NCBI GenBank assembly: GCA_016808115.1
Contig: JAEQBH010003948.1
Span: forward strand, 62,001 to 126,000
Source: Tetrastigma voinierianum
Taxonomy: Eukaryota; Streptophyta; Magnoliopsida; Vitales; Vitaceae
DNA: 64,000 bases
Direction of reading: 5' to 3'
This document shows, one piece after another, positions 25,685-38,600 of the stretch. How positions within the stretch are numbered: the first letter of the stretch is position 1; each line of letters starts with the position of its first letter. Both the position numbers and the translations under genes were made by a program. Under the pieces are notes generated by a model that was given only the letters and a program-made list of their open reading frames with translations, had not been told where the DNA came from and did no database searches.

Positions 25685-25804
25685 CGTTACAACCACTTGA
25701 TTATGCTCACCCTTAAAGCTACTTGTCGGGCGTAGGAGCCCAAGGGTTATAAACCACAAAATCAAGCAAAGAATTTAGCACTGGGACTCATACGAGTCAT
25801 AACA
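25685..25804 (-). repeat. TRIM 5' LTR
   Basis: Right copy of the terminal repeat, the upstream end on the minus strand, beginning TGTTATGACTCGTATGAGTC and followed by the primer-binding site. Confidence 0.75.
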
Positions 25805-25809
25805 CCTCA

Positions 25810-28800
25810 TACCTATCTTACCATATAAATCATCACAGCTAAATTTTACTTCAATTTTATTGTAGCCTTCTTCAAGAGTTAGTGAATTTTCTTAACTTCC
25901 ATCTTATCTCGATGCTACATTCTTTTCTTAACATTTTCCGATCAACCTTCCATTCCACCAACAATTTTATCTAAACTCACCACTTTGCAACCCTTGGAAA
26001 AACTGCCTATGCATTCCCTAAGCCATGAAATGAATTTTTATCTTTGATTTTAGATTCCCGTATTGCAGTGAAGTTTTAGTAATTAATGTTCGTGATTCAA
26101 CTTTATTCATAAACTTTTCAAACATTCAAGTATCTGTAAGTTCATTTCCCAATCCTCTTGATGAAGATTTACCTGTAGGTAAACAAGTTTTAAGATTATG
26201 GTGAAGTTTGTATAAAAAAATATAAATAAAAGGATGTTTTCCTTGTCTCCGCTGGGAGTCGAGGCTTCGGATCACCTTACCTCATAACTTTCAACTTACT
26301 GACTAAGTAAACCGCCCACAATGGCAAAGACAGATCCACCAAATGGCAAATGAAAAACAAAGTAAAGTCATAAGGCGCTGCTAGAAAAGACCAACCCACA
26401 CTCGAATGTCGGAGGTAGAAGATAACTACAATACGAAAAAGGATGTTTGTTTAACCCGCCAAAAGACATCTTTCAGACGGCAAAGACTATCGAACACCTT
26501 CTAGCCAATATCTGTATCACTATATGTATTACGTAAAATGTTCATATGCACCGATTTTGCTACAAAATTTAAGGCGCCGGGCCCATAGGAATTCAAATTA
26601 TCCGCACCTACTCACAAATAGAATGTAGAATTAGAAAACATAAGAGAATGAACTTTAAAAGCATGAATTGGGAAATAAAAGATTTGAAGGAATTTTGAAT
26701 AAGCACTATTGACTTCTTCGTGAGAGAGTGTAAGAATACACCTAATTATTATAATCACGCGAAAAATAAAGAAGAAGCAAGTGAAGAAAGAGAGAAGGAA
26801 ATATTATTTACATGTGCAAATGTCAAAATTTTGATGGTAATAGGTAAAGAGCAACCCAAAATCCCGAATTTTGAAAAGAAAAACCAGCTCAACAAATCTT
26901 CCATGATAGTTTTAAAGGGTGCGAGGCACACCTAGGCACAAAGCCTCCTAAGCTTAAAGCTTAAGTATGCAGACCATTGAGCGGCGTGAAATGTGATCTC
27001 TCAGATGCACATTATTTATAAATATGATTCAAATCTAATTGAATTAAAAAAAATTAACATTCCACATTTAAAAAAGAAACATTCAATAGTAAAGGTAAAG
27101 AAATTATATGAATATTAATATATATAATTGTTCTAAGAATAAAAGTGTTCACAAAGGAAATTAAAGTCTGGCAGGCGCTTTAAATCAGGAAACATGTATC
27201 TGGGATATCATGTAGATAAGATTTTCATGTATCTCTACTAAACAATGTGAGAAGAAATTTACCTAAAAAGATTATCATGAAGGTCCATCAGGTAACAATT
27301 CAAGCTAATAACTTCCTGTGCCTCTAGATCACCACACGTGGAGAGACAGAGATGTCTAATCTCATGAATTACAAATAAAATGACCCCATGATGGTTAAGG
27401 AGGCTATAACCCATCTTCAAATGTAAAATTTCATACTCACACGTGAAGAGATAGAGATAGATCGATTGCACATAGATATATGATTAGGGGGAATGAATGA
27501 ACAAGAAACTTGAGGAGACAAATGAGATTTCTGCTTTAACTGTGTTTTTCTAATATCTGTTAAGATGCCACTTAACTTAAAAATTGAAGCCCACAATGCA
27601 TATCAAGCTAACATGAGTTATATTAGCAAGTAGACAGATAATTGAATTATTCTTTAGGACTTCAAACAAAATGGAGTAACATTTAAAATAAATATCAAGA
27701 TAATAAAATCACCTTCATGTTTTTATCTGAAGCTAATTTAGAAAATTAATAACAACCAGGCAAGAATCAAGGACAGAGAGTAGGAATTAGCAGATGATGA
27801 CAAGACCGACAATCTATCACTCGCTTACTCCGCATTTTTGTATGATGGCCGCATTATGCATCCAAGAAAATAATCGTTCTCTATGTAAACGAAGTGTTGC
27901 GCCGATCTTATAGTCACTACATAAGCAAGATGTATGCTCTTATCTATTTTCATTCTTTCCACAAACAAGATCGCAAGTAAAGGTGATAGAAAAGCCATTT
28001 TACTTATATAAAGTCAACTAACAGCAAACCTAATTGAAATTAATTTAGTGAATACGTAACTCACTAATTAACAAGGATTGCACATGTTTAGTCCTAACCT
28101 GTACCTCAAAGATTCAAACAAGCTTAAATCCTCACATAACTCGAATCAATTATTCCAAATACTTAGTACAAGAGAGGAAACCATCGCACCTATAGTCCTT
28201 TTTATTTTTCCATCTCCAAATAGGTAAGAGTAAGTACTGATCTTCAAAATAACCCTAGATTTTTGTACCCGCACATGTCAATTCTCCGGATCTCGTAGTA
28301 ACGGAAAGCATGATCACGCAGACCCGGGAGGGCGGATTATCCAATGTGACCTTTAAGCCCGAAATCACTCATTTTGCGCTTTTTCTCCATCTTTGTTATT
28401 CGTCATTGTATTATATGCAACAGACCTCAACTTTAGCAGGAACATGCCATGGCTGCTCCCTGACCACCGCACGAGACCCGTATACACAGAACACACAACC
28501 TGTCAAAACAATGTATTGGAACATAATTTCCCCCTTAATCTATGTTCAACACCTTGTCAGAAGAAAACTAAGACCTCGAAAAAAGAAAGCAAGTAACATT
28601 TGTAGGGATATACATGATGAAATGTATCGATAGCAACAAAAGATATATATCGCGAATACATTAGACATTGCAATCCCGCTTTCCTATAAAACGTAAAGGG
28701 AAGCCTATGAAATAAAGCATCCAAAAGTCTACTACATAGGGGCTCGGCCATCGCTTGAAATAAGTGATGGTATAAAATGCATGCCTTGCATCCATTTCAA

Positions 28801-30305
28801 GGTCATTGATTATCACCATAATGATTGAAAACTCATCGAATCAACTAGAGGATTCCATTTAACCGAGGCTCTGATCTAGTAGCAATTTTTTCACTTAAAA
28901 ACTCATAAATGCTTCTTGAACTTACATTACAAACTTTTTTGAATATGAATTACAAACTATAGGTGCTGTATGTAGGTTTTTTCATCGCTCCAAAACTAAA
29001 AAAACATTATTAAACACTTAAACATCATTCATAGTGATGTTCAGTGGCCCCCACATCTCTATCTTATCTTGGTTTTTAAATGATTTGTGAGTTTTATCCA
29101 TGATTGCACACATACCACATGGATTTACTTGCTAGACAAAAATCCAAGCTACCTCTCCCATCCAAAAAAATTTTCATAAATGATCGCAACTCATTTTCAA
29201 ACAAAATATAAGTTTAGTAGAGTGCTATGTTAAAGGAAAAGAGCATTCCAATTCAATTTTAATTCGACTTATATTTTTTGAAAATGGAAACATGAGATAT
29301 TTTTCAGCATGAATAGACCTTACCAAATAGTGCCAAAAGAAAGAATTAACATTCTTTGTGAAACAGAAGAGCTCTAATGTTCACAAAAAAACATCCAAAA
29401 AGTCCATTCAACCATCGTATTATAAACAACACACATTTGAATGAGTAGCCTTAAAAGATTCTGATATAAAAACTAATTGATAGTGTCAAAGGCTATGATT
29501 CCCTTTTGATCTTCTACTAAAAATATTTGAGTATGTTGCCGGTGTCTGGGCAAAAGAGGCAAAGAGGTCCAAATTGTGGCCTTAGAGCTCTTATGCGATG
29601 TTCTTTGATTATTCTCCAACCTGCGTGAAGTGTTTGAGTATTTTCACCCTCCAATCCAAAATATATCATGGTAAGTGTTAAATCTTTTTGAGAACCCATT
29701 TTTTGCCTGACAACTCTTGAGGGGAGAATTCAGAGTTAAAGATTTGACATCATTTGTATCCCAACCTAGTCCAATTTACTCTACTATGTTTCAATCTCAT
29801 CAAATGACCCTAAAATTGGAGCCTATAATCAATGAATGATGTTGGTAAATAAATGAATGAAGTTGTTGAATTCTATAAACCCTCAGTAGCATCAAGAAGA
29901 AGAAGGAATGTGATAACCAGATGATTTTAAGGACAACCAGCTGACAGAAGGCTCAGCACTCAAATAGTGAGTCGAAGATTCTATTTGTGCTGATGGGGTG
30001 AGGAACAAGGAATAAAGCTTATAACAGAAAAATTAAATTAAAGAAAAAAAGAGAAAAAGAAGATACAACAAAAAGAGACAAAACCTTAGTCTACTGGTTT
30101 CCTACATGGTGGCGGAGCTAGGACGTGACTTCACCTTCGAGAAGGCTTAGGATTATCTTCCTCTCTTTAATTCAGAAATTATTTCTTCCCATTTCCTCTT
30201 AAATGCCGTTTTTAAACATGAAAAGACACTTAGATGTATGAAAGAGGGTTGTAACCGATTTTTATAAAAAAAAATTTTGAGGATTACTGTTATATGATTT
30301 GAAAA
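25810..30305. other. Intergenic, no gene recognised
   Basis: About 4.5 kb with no exon I can assign. It includes a palindrome-rich 'cctcctaagcttaaagctta' stretch at 26,947-26,966 next to 'gcgaggcacacctaggcac', a pattern often seen in plant short repeats. It also includes one clean 60-codon frame on the minus strand at 29,517-29,699 (contains MIYFGLEGENTQTL), for which I know no family. Confidence 0.4.
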
Positions 30306-30310
30306 TACAA

Positions 30311-30485
30311 GCATTAGCTTTAGTGTAATGGTTAAAGCTATATCCTAAGTTACAAGTTTCAATCCCTTGGCTGTTGGACATAGGAAATTTTTTATTTTAC
30401 AATTTTAGGGGCTTATGCTAACTCCTCTGCTGCTTCTACAAGTCTCATCATTGAGTGTAACATATGCAATAATTAAAAAAAAAAA
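30311..30485 (+). mobile_element. tRNA-derived SINE-like element
   Basis: The 5' part reads 'tagctttagtgtaatggtta' (A-box-like) and, about 35 bases on, 'gttacaagtttcaatcc' (B-box-like, compare GGTTCRANTCC), the internal RNA polymerase III promoter layout of a tRNA. About 110 bases of unrelated body follow, then an 11-base A run at 30,475-30,485. Length, head and A tail fit a plant SINE. Target duplications were not resolved. Confidence 0.5.
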
Positions 30486-31080
30486 CTAGTACTATTAATA
30501 TCAATTCGTTTTTTGATTTATATTGATTAACTTTATTTATAAGTTTCTACAGAAATCAAAGTTTATTAGGATTCCAATGATCTTTATGATTCTAGATTCC
30601 TAGTATATTTATAATCTAATCATTAATCCTAATCGACTCCAAATAGTGATCCTACTTTAATGCCAACTCATACTAACTGTAATTTGGTTCCAACTAATAT
30701 TAATTTCCAATTAAAGTTTATCCATATCTTTTCTTTCCTTTCTTGAATATAATTTACTATATTTTCCCCTAATCATCCTACCTTTTTCCTAATTGTCAAT
30801 TCCATCTCCAAAGAAAGGTATTATTTTCAATCCTTCATCTCAATGAATTCTTTAATAAAGTCTAGACTTGGATGCTCCCATTGCCAATAGGAGCAGTGTT
30901 GACCGCACTAAATATCCACAGCTCTTTGTCTCCTCTGCAGAGTCGTAGCGCTACATTTGCTTTGTCATAAAATAATAATAATAAAAAAAAATCAGCCCTG
31001 AAAATGTCGCGAAACTCTAGGAAATCCTAAATATGGAAACATTGTGTTTTGTGGAAATAGGGGGCACTCATAAGAGTGAA

Positions 31081-31850
31081 AGATGGGAAGTGGGCCAATT
31101 TGCCTAGTGGAAAGAAACCGAGTGGGATGCAAATGGGTTTTGAATCCATATAAAACGATAGCTCTATTGAGAGATGCAGATGAGATTAGTATTGGGGAAA
31201 AAACTCAAATTTTCAGTAATGGTTATCAATTTGCTCCAATGACTAAGATGAATTCAATTACAATCCTTTTATCTCTACTAGCTAATTTTGTTAGGAACTT
31301 ATTCCTATTCGATATTAAAAATTCCTTTTTTCATGGGAAGTTAGAGGAGGAAGTGTATATGGATTTTAAACTAGGAAATCCAACAAGAAGAAGGGTGCGT
31401 GTGCAAACTAAAGAAAATCGTTTAAGGTCCTAGGGCTTGGTTTAAGCCATTTACTAAGTCATTAAGAAATATGGCTTCCGGAAAACCAAGGAGCCGCACA
31501 CTATATTTCAAATGCACACCATTCATGAAAATGAACATTCCCATTTAATACATGTAGACGATATAATTTGCGATTTACAATTTTAAGGAAAATTCCAAGT
31601 TTAAAGATACACTTGATAGAAGAATTTGAGATAAAAGGTGTGGGGACCCTGAGATATTTTCTTAGCATGGAAGAAGCAGAATTGACATTGCATGGTGTTT
31701 GCAAAAGAAAGCATGTATTTAATCTCATGAAATAAACTAAGATAACAAGATCTGAAACTTGATGGTACGCTACGAGATCCACACCCGCAAACGAGGAGCG
31801 GAGATTAAGGAGATTCAATAGACGAAATTGGGCATGAAGACATGTAAGAG
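31081..31850 (+). mobile_element. Ty1/copia polymerase fragment (reverse transcriptase)
   Basis: The plus strand reads LPSGKKP, then after a frameshift VGCKWVL, APMTKMNSITILLSLLAN, LFDIKNSFFHGKLEEEVYMD, and after another shift a WFKPFTKSLR stretch, then ENSKFKDTLD. This is the order of the copia reverse transcriptase from its N terminus past the palm region. The YVDD box is readable only as a broken 'YM.TI' near 31,550. There are at least four frameshifts or stops, and no LTR, integrase or gag beside it. It is a dead fragment of a copia lineage different from the element at 58-61 kb. Confidence 0.8.
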
Positions 31851-32134
31851 GCTTATTTCCAAACTCGACTAGACATAACCTATACTATAGTATTGTCGGC
31901 CCGACTTAAGCACTCTGGAGCTAAGTTTTATACAGAGCGGTGAAAGGATGTAGCTACCTTAAAGCCACACCCAGTAAGGGTCTTTTTTTCTTTTTTTCTT
32001 TTTTTTTTTGAGAAGAACGGCCCAGTCTTCTAATGGAAGTTTTATATGGAGTACGGGTTGGGGTGATTCGAGTCAATGGCCCAGAAGATCAACTATAGGT
32101 TATGGTGCTAGTTTGGAACATGATGTAATTAAAT

Positions 32135-33516
32135 AACAATGAGGGTATGGTTGAGCTACAAAAGTAAACATCGAAGAGTATTTTGGAACCAAAAAGTTAA
32201 TATGCAAATCAAAAAGTCGGGCATTTGTACCTTATCTCCTTATTCTTAAAAATATTTTAAAAATAAAATTTTGTGCATATGTAATATTTTTAGTTTTAAT
32301 TATTTCTCATATCTATATAATCATTCTTTAAAACAATTAAAGGAAACAGAAGACAATTAAAAATAAATCAAAAATTATCTAAAAATACATTATTTATACA
32401 TTCTTTCCTTTTTCCTCCTTCTATTTTTTCCATGTTGTATTACAACGTTGTACTATTCTATTCTTACAAGGACTTGAGCTTGACATCTCGATCCTCTATT
32501 CTTACACAAGTACGGAGCACCTGTTCACCGCACCCATTACTACAAGGGAATGAGCCTCAAAGGGCCTTAAGATACATTATATATAAATATTTAAATTAAG
32601 ACATTAATTTATGATGAATCAACTCATCCATCGAAATTGATCCACGAAAGATAACAATATCTCACACGCATAATTTAAATCATCTCGCTCTAAACTTGTA
32701 CATAAAAATGGAATGTTGGAGCGAATGAAAGTTATGAAACCCATCAATACTAACAGCTGCTACATAATTATCTCGAATAGAACGCAATAACCATCACAAA
32801 TAATAGATGACAATTAATATAGTTGTCCTTTTCTTAAATTAATCAACCTTTTTGAATAATATATCAGTTTAGAATTAATACTTTCATAGAAAAGAAACTA
32901 ACAATTATTTTTTTATTACAATTTTGAATAGAAGTAACAGATGCCAAATTTTCCATTTGAAAAGAAAACAAACACATAAACCATTTAGATAGGCGAGCAA
33001 CAAGCAAGGTGGTTTGTTATCTATGGGTGGTCACGCATTTATCCAGTAGCCCGAGGTTTCCATGCTCACAAAGCTCCATGTGCTCAAAATTAGGTTGCGA
33101 AAATTAATAAGAGCTCGAATCTCATCTTGAAAGCGGGAGCCGCACTCATCGCCATATCTAGCATTAGCATCAACCAAATAAAAGCACAACCTAGGAAAGC
33201 AACAATATTGTTCACATGCTTCACTAATAAAACATTCGGGCTATGCATTGATAATCGCTAATTTCGGGAGATAACTCTGTTCAACAATATAATGCATTTG
33301 TGAAGCTCTGACGAAGCCGAAAATCGGAAGAGAAGAAAATCTCTTGAGTGTTACCACATATAAAAGATTTTAAGAAAGAAATCAATGTAGAATATTTTCC
33401 TAAACTAAGCAAGCTAATTACAACGACTAAGAAATATTGATTGATATAGAACTTCAACCTCGAACTTCAGAATTAATCGGGAAGAGAGTCGATCTGTGAG
33501 AGCACGAGGGAAGGAG
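32135..33516. repeat. 3'-flank of CPSF73 copy II
   Basis: Counterpart of 15,000-16,684, in the same order, ending at the CPSF73 stop codon. It contains the flank phrases 'cccgaggtttccatgctcac' and 'ctagcattagcatc' that also occur detached at 4,600 and 48,690. No gene is visible. Confidence 0.75.
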
Positions 33517-34037
33517 CTAAGAAGCAGATGGGGATTGGCTTCACAGCATTTTTGGATCCTTTGGAGTGCCTCGCACGCTTTCCTTAAGACATAGTTTTAA
33601 ACTCAACATTCCCGATTTGTTTATCAAGATCGCCACATTTGTCACACTTATCACCGTCTCCCAGCGAAACAAGAAGTCTGAGGACCTTTTAACTTTCTTC
33701 TTTGTTTTCTTCCCTCGATTTTGTGGCCTCTTAGTTGACTACTACCATGGGGACCTCACGGATGATGTTTAAAACCCCGAGCCACAGCAAGTCGAAACCA
33801 TGTAGCTAATAGGATCTGATCTCCGGTGCAGTAGAGGAAATAGCTTCTCGACTCATACTTCAGCATCAGCCGTTCATGGACACGGGCGGACCCTCGGATT
33901 CTTCATGCGCGATGACTCCACATCTCGAATATACGCGACTGTGCTTCAATACGCAAAGGCACCGATTAGCAATCGTGTGAAATCCTCTGGGAGATATGGG
34001 GATGTTATCAGACTCGGATGGTTAGACCAATACTCTG

Positions 34038-34310
34038 TCAGATAAGGAGAAGTTCTTGGGTACGCCCTAAAGCAAATGCAGGGATTAGAACACAGCCCCC
34101 TTGAGAAATGGTTGAGTGGATGACATCTGTGAAGCTCTTTTCTCTCACATTCTTAGGTTGATGGAGTTGCACACCATAAGTGGATTCAATTATGCAAATA
34201 TCAGGGGAGAACTGCAGGATCTCAGCAGCACAAAGATGACAATCTTCTTTGCGAGAATAGTCTCCAGTGTAATGTCTGATGGAAATCAATAACCTGCAGA
34301 AGATGGATTT
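34038..34310 (-). pseudogene. CPSF73 copy II, beta-lactamase core segment of the last exon
   Basis: An open stretch of about 83 codons reads HYTGDYSRKED, LQFSPDICIIESTYGVQ, VREKSFTDVIHSTISQGG and VLIPAFALGRTQELLLI. The GDYSR aspartate belongs to the metal-binding core of the metallo-beta-lactamase fold. ESTYGVQ and AFALGR are hallmark phrases of plant CPSF73-I. Beyond 34,038 the frame is lost, but EYWSNHPE-like and NIPIS-like residues follow. Confidence 0.9.
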
Positions 34311-35193
34311 AATTATAGTGCAGGTACATTAAATGAGATAATAAAATTAAGCAACACATCTAAAGTCGATTGTTGTAAATGTCAAGCATTATGCAAATTA
34401 TAGGGATTATATGCAACGATATTTTGGCATATGAGAGAAGTACACACACCATATTCCTTCGCTTTTGAGAACAAGTTTTATATTTTATTAGATTGGTTGT
34501 ACAACAAGTTTGAAACTAAATTCGAAGACAATAATATAATCTTTATTGGTGAGCCGCAATAATCAATATTAGAAGTATAGTCATTTTTAATCTTAATAGA
34601 CTAGTGTAGTATTATTTGCAGAAAACCTTCTTACGTTGAAGACAAAGCCAAATTAATCTCCATAGAAGGTGAAGAACAAAGTCGAGATGAAGATCTAAAA
34701 CAGTAATTATTGCACTCGGAGGGTGGAATCTATGATTCGAGTAAGAATGTCACATGGTAGAAAGATTGACTTAAGAATGAAGTAGTAGATGTTTCTACGG
34801 TATTAATTTCGGGCAGAGACTGAATCAACATTGGTAAGCTGAACTCGAATAAACAGATACAAGCTGTCTGTGATACATGGACCATTCGAGGCCTTCAAAA
34901 GGAAATCTGAAGGATGTCAACGGCTCGATGTTGTAATCTTTGTTCTCAATTCCAAATCGATTTCCATGGAATAAGGTACTCATTGAAACTTTAAAGATAA
35001 CGTTGACCAAAAATTTAAAACCCGGAAAATAAAAAGATTAGAAGGCTAATCAAAGTCCCTTCTGACGATCGGAAGCGGATGCATTTAGATTGAAAACGAG
35101 AAATCGGTTCGAATGATATGAGAAATTAAGAAACTATTTACTAGTCTCTAAAAAGGAGAATGAAACATACATCTATAAACAGAATCAACTCAC

Positions 35194-35341
35194 CTGTTTA
35201 TCCATGGAGTGAAGAATGTCTTGTTCATCATACAACATGATTTCAATAGAAACTTTGCTCACTTTCACATAATCAGAAAAAAGAAACTTGTAGATAGCCT
35301 TTGTTGCATGTGTCATAAAAACTGGCCCCTTTGAATGTGGT
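35194..35341 (-). pseudogene. CPSF73 copy II, exon 4
   Basis: A 148 bp exon flanked by a splice donor (gtgag) at the low-coordinate end and an acceptor (attag) at the other. It reads FMTHATKAIYKFLFSDYVKVSK and then DEQDILHSMDK, a strong match to the CPSF73-I family. The same exon is found at 42,624-42,772 (copy III, SMDKIE with gtgag) and, decayed, at about 19,685-19,845 (copy I). In copy IV only its 5' end remains (54,770-54,830). Confidence 0.9.
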
Positions 35342-35645
35342 CTAATGAACAAATTCAAATATTTTAGCAATTTCTAGGCAAAAGTAATCCACGCAAATTT
35401 TTAATCGAATAAATGGTCAACCTTCTCCAAGAAATAAGGAAGGGATGCGAGTATGATCAGTGAAAGGCGCACGAGAAATGCAACACATTACAATGAAGTA
35501 AGGTGTAAGGGCACATCGAGAACATAGAGCGATTTGCATGAAAGTAAGCTAGATAACGAAGCGAGGATGAAAGTTTCTAAAAGATATGATCGTTAGAAGT
35601 GAATGAAATGATGCGTTAAGGCATATCTTTGCTACATAACTAAGA

Positions 35646-38600
35646 CACTACAAAAGTGAGCTTTTTTAGTTGGGATCAACGATGACCAAAGTAAGATCAA
35701 GTCTTGACCATATGATAGATCACGAAAATGGGCCCTTGACAAGGTGTGGTATAGAGAGTATAACTATAGGTTATAGTTACAATTTTAGTTTTGGCACTAC
35801 TAAAGGTGGCCTATGGTTGGGTCATTTTCTAGCCCTGACTAAAGATATGACTCTGAGAGGGCCATTTCTTGGCCGACTATAAGAAGATGGTTATGGATGA
35901 AATTTCATTTCTTGCCGCAGTATAAGGAGTGACTATGGCGGAAACGATTCATGGCCGCAACTATAAGGGTGATATATAGATGGGGTAATTTGTTGGCCGC
36001 TACTATAAGGATAGTTATAGATGAGGATTTTTATTGGCCGCTACTATAAGGTGTTATATAGATGGGGTGATTTTTTGGCCACTACAATAAGGGTAATTAT
36101 AGATGGGGTTTTTTTATTGGCTGCTACTACAAGGTGATATATAGATGGGGTGCTTTGTTAAGTGATACTAAGGGTAGATATATATAGGTTTCTTTTTATT
36201 GCAATTTTTATTACATATGAAAGGTGGATTCTTTTCGGATGTATCGAAATCTTAGACCATAGGAGATATAATCTACTCCCACCGAAAAATTTCAGTAAAA
36301 ATATATTGCTATTCATCAACAATAGGTAGCCAAGCCAAAACCAAATTAACAAAAGATTTAGGAAGTTCCATGGATTAAAAAACAAGTCCAAATCTCATAT
36401 TTCAATCACAAAAAATTACATTGCAAAAACAGGTCCAGAACGAATGGTAGGAAAGTCTAATTCGTAAATATTTAAAGTAAATTGAACCATAAATTTTTTT
36501 CTTCAATTTTCCTTTCAGTCAACGTGAATCAACAATACAGTATTAGCTAAAAATAGTGCATGTTCCTTATTTTCGATGTGAACACCAATTGAGCCACTCT
36601 CTTTGGATCCCAATTTGCACGACGGATGATCTTGCGAAATAGAGGGGAAATAGCCTTGAGTGCACAATATGTTAATGCATATGGAAATGCTGTTCATAGT
36701 TTGAAAAATATCAAGAAGGAGAGAATAATGAAAATTGAAAAATGAAGATACTGTTCTAGGGTTGAATTACAATTATGATTTTCTAGATTGCCTTGATTTA
36801 GTATTTGCTGCCTTCGCTACTCGTATATACTTGGGTTCTTTAGATCTGCTTGACAAAGACCCAAGAAATATGTTGAAATATACTCAAAACTAGACTCCTC
36901 TGTCAACCTATTTTCTGCATTTTTATTCTCTCCCTATTGTTCTCTCCAATATTCAACAAAGCCATATTTTTAGAAAGACATATCTAATAGTAGGTCATTC
37001 GATCATCCGTGTAGTTAAAGCCCAGAATACATACATTGAAGCAATCATCCCTTGACTTTGCCTTTTAGAAGATGAAGCTTTATTCGAACGCATGGTAGAA
37101 AGATAGTTTCACTAAGAAAAATCTTGTGGTATAATACGATCAATAGGTGAAAAGAGTTTCGGTGTAGAACCGCTTGATGCATAAGTCCTCCAGTAGTGTT
37201 GGTGATTTGAAAGACGATTCGAAGATGACAAAATGGTATATCTTAAGTCCAATCAATGAAGAATTGGAAGCGAGTGCGACTAAGTTCAAGCCAAATGTGA
37301 GTGGAAAGGCGCACGATCGATTTCGATCCATGCTGGACAGCAATGCTGTGTGTAAACCCGACTCAGGCGCCAATAGCGGTGGGCATTTCGAGGGTTATAT
37401 TTGGGGTAAAATTATGTTACAAACCGCAACTTTCATGTGATAAATTGAATGGTCAAATAAGGCAAGCCTGACTACTATCCACCTTGTGACCCTTAAATTT
37501 GTTATTTCATTTCAAAGCAGTAAAACTAGCGATAAGCTGTATAGTGTTTGTCTCTTGTGTACATTATACTTGAATAAGGAAAAATAACATGAGCCCAATT
37601 GAATCTTCTTCTTCAACATTGTTCATTTACTTGGCAATCATCTGTATATATAATACGCTCGCATGCTTCACTACCATTTAGACCCTTCATGTAGGACATC
37701 TGATAAACGGTGTATCAGAGCCTAACCATTTATGTGGGACCTTAGAGAAACAAAGTTTATGCTTCTAAAAAGGGTTGCAAGATTTCTCGACTTGGACAGC
37801 TTCTTACTTGGCCAAACTTTCCCTACTTTTGCATATGTCTCTTAATAACTCTGTTTATAGTTATTTGAATTTATCACACAATTGTAAAGTGATAGTTATA
37901 TATGTAGTTATTACAAGCACAGTGTCAAAATGTAAATTTATTGAGGAGCTCGCATGTCTTTTTATTGATATGTTCTTCTAGGGATCGACTAGACCATAAT
38001 GAAACGTTTTTAGTTCCAATTCTGTTGTATTTAGCACTTTTGGAATAAAGAACTGCCTTAGAATAATATAAGACCAACAATTTCCCAACCAAAATTCTTA
38101 ATTAAGCATTGATAACAACATTCAGTCAACAAGGCTTGTTCCCAAAACAGGGTGTACCTAATTATACAAGTAAGTCTCTTGTCAATTTCTTTTGCCAACA
38201 ATTAAGGTTTTACGCCGGCAAGCTATGGTGAACCATATAAGAAACAGCATTGAAACAGCTAGAACAACTATACTTTCTCTCTGAAATTAATGGAAACGGT
38301 TGATGGAAGAGAAAGCTGATTCGAATAGGGAATGGAATTTAAATTAATGTTGTTTAGGTTTCTCTATTGCATAAAGACCTAAATATTCTTGACCAAATGT
38401 AGTTAGGCATACTAAAAATAAATTCAATACACGAGGTTGTAATCAATTGAAACTTAGCTCATACAAGGGGAAAATATTAGTTGGCAATATTTATAATGAC
38501 TGCCATGAATATTGTGGTCGAGCTAATTTCCAATGTCTTGAAAGCTTGCTTTAATGCTTATATAAATTGTATGCCTTGGAAGCAATGGCTCGGATTGCTG

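Larger units (their letters stand above)
25403..25804 (-). mobile_element. TRIM (miniature LTR retrotransposon), about 400 bp
   Basis: Two direct terminal repeats of about 120 bp lie at 25,403-25,523 and 25,685-25,804. Read on the minus strand each begins TGTTATGAC and ends near GGTTGTAA. Between them are about 160 bases with no coding capacity. One base inside the right repeat, at 25,667-25,683, the minus strand reads TGGTATCAGAGTGGTTC, an initiator tRNA-Met primer site. Just inside the left repeat, at 25,524-25,537, it reads GAAGAGGGATGGAT, a polypurine tract. The order LTR, primer site, interior, purine tract, LTR is complete and compact, as in TRIM elements, which are moved by proteins supplied in trans. 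The LTR carries a GAGTCCCA stretch like those of several plant TRIM families. Clear target-site duplications are not readable. Confidence 0.8.

Noticed and set aside
26940..26970. Palindromic 'aagcttaaagctt' region considered as a hairpin terminator or small RNA gene
   Set aside because: The arms are short, no promoter or tail is seen, and the surrounding 'aggcacacctaggcac' pattern is common in plant short repeats.
31870..32130. Stretch after the copia fragment considered as its LTR ('tatactatagtattgtcggcccgac...')
   Set aside because: No purine tract, no TG...CA pair and no second copy are visible; the T-rich run at 31,983-32,010 is low complexity.
37140..37440. Open frames on both strands inside the CACTA element, considered as transposase
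   Set aside because: No transposase-like motif is readable, and the copy at 56,690-57,010 does not preserve either frame.
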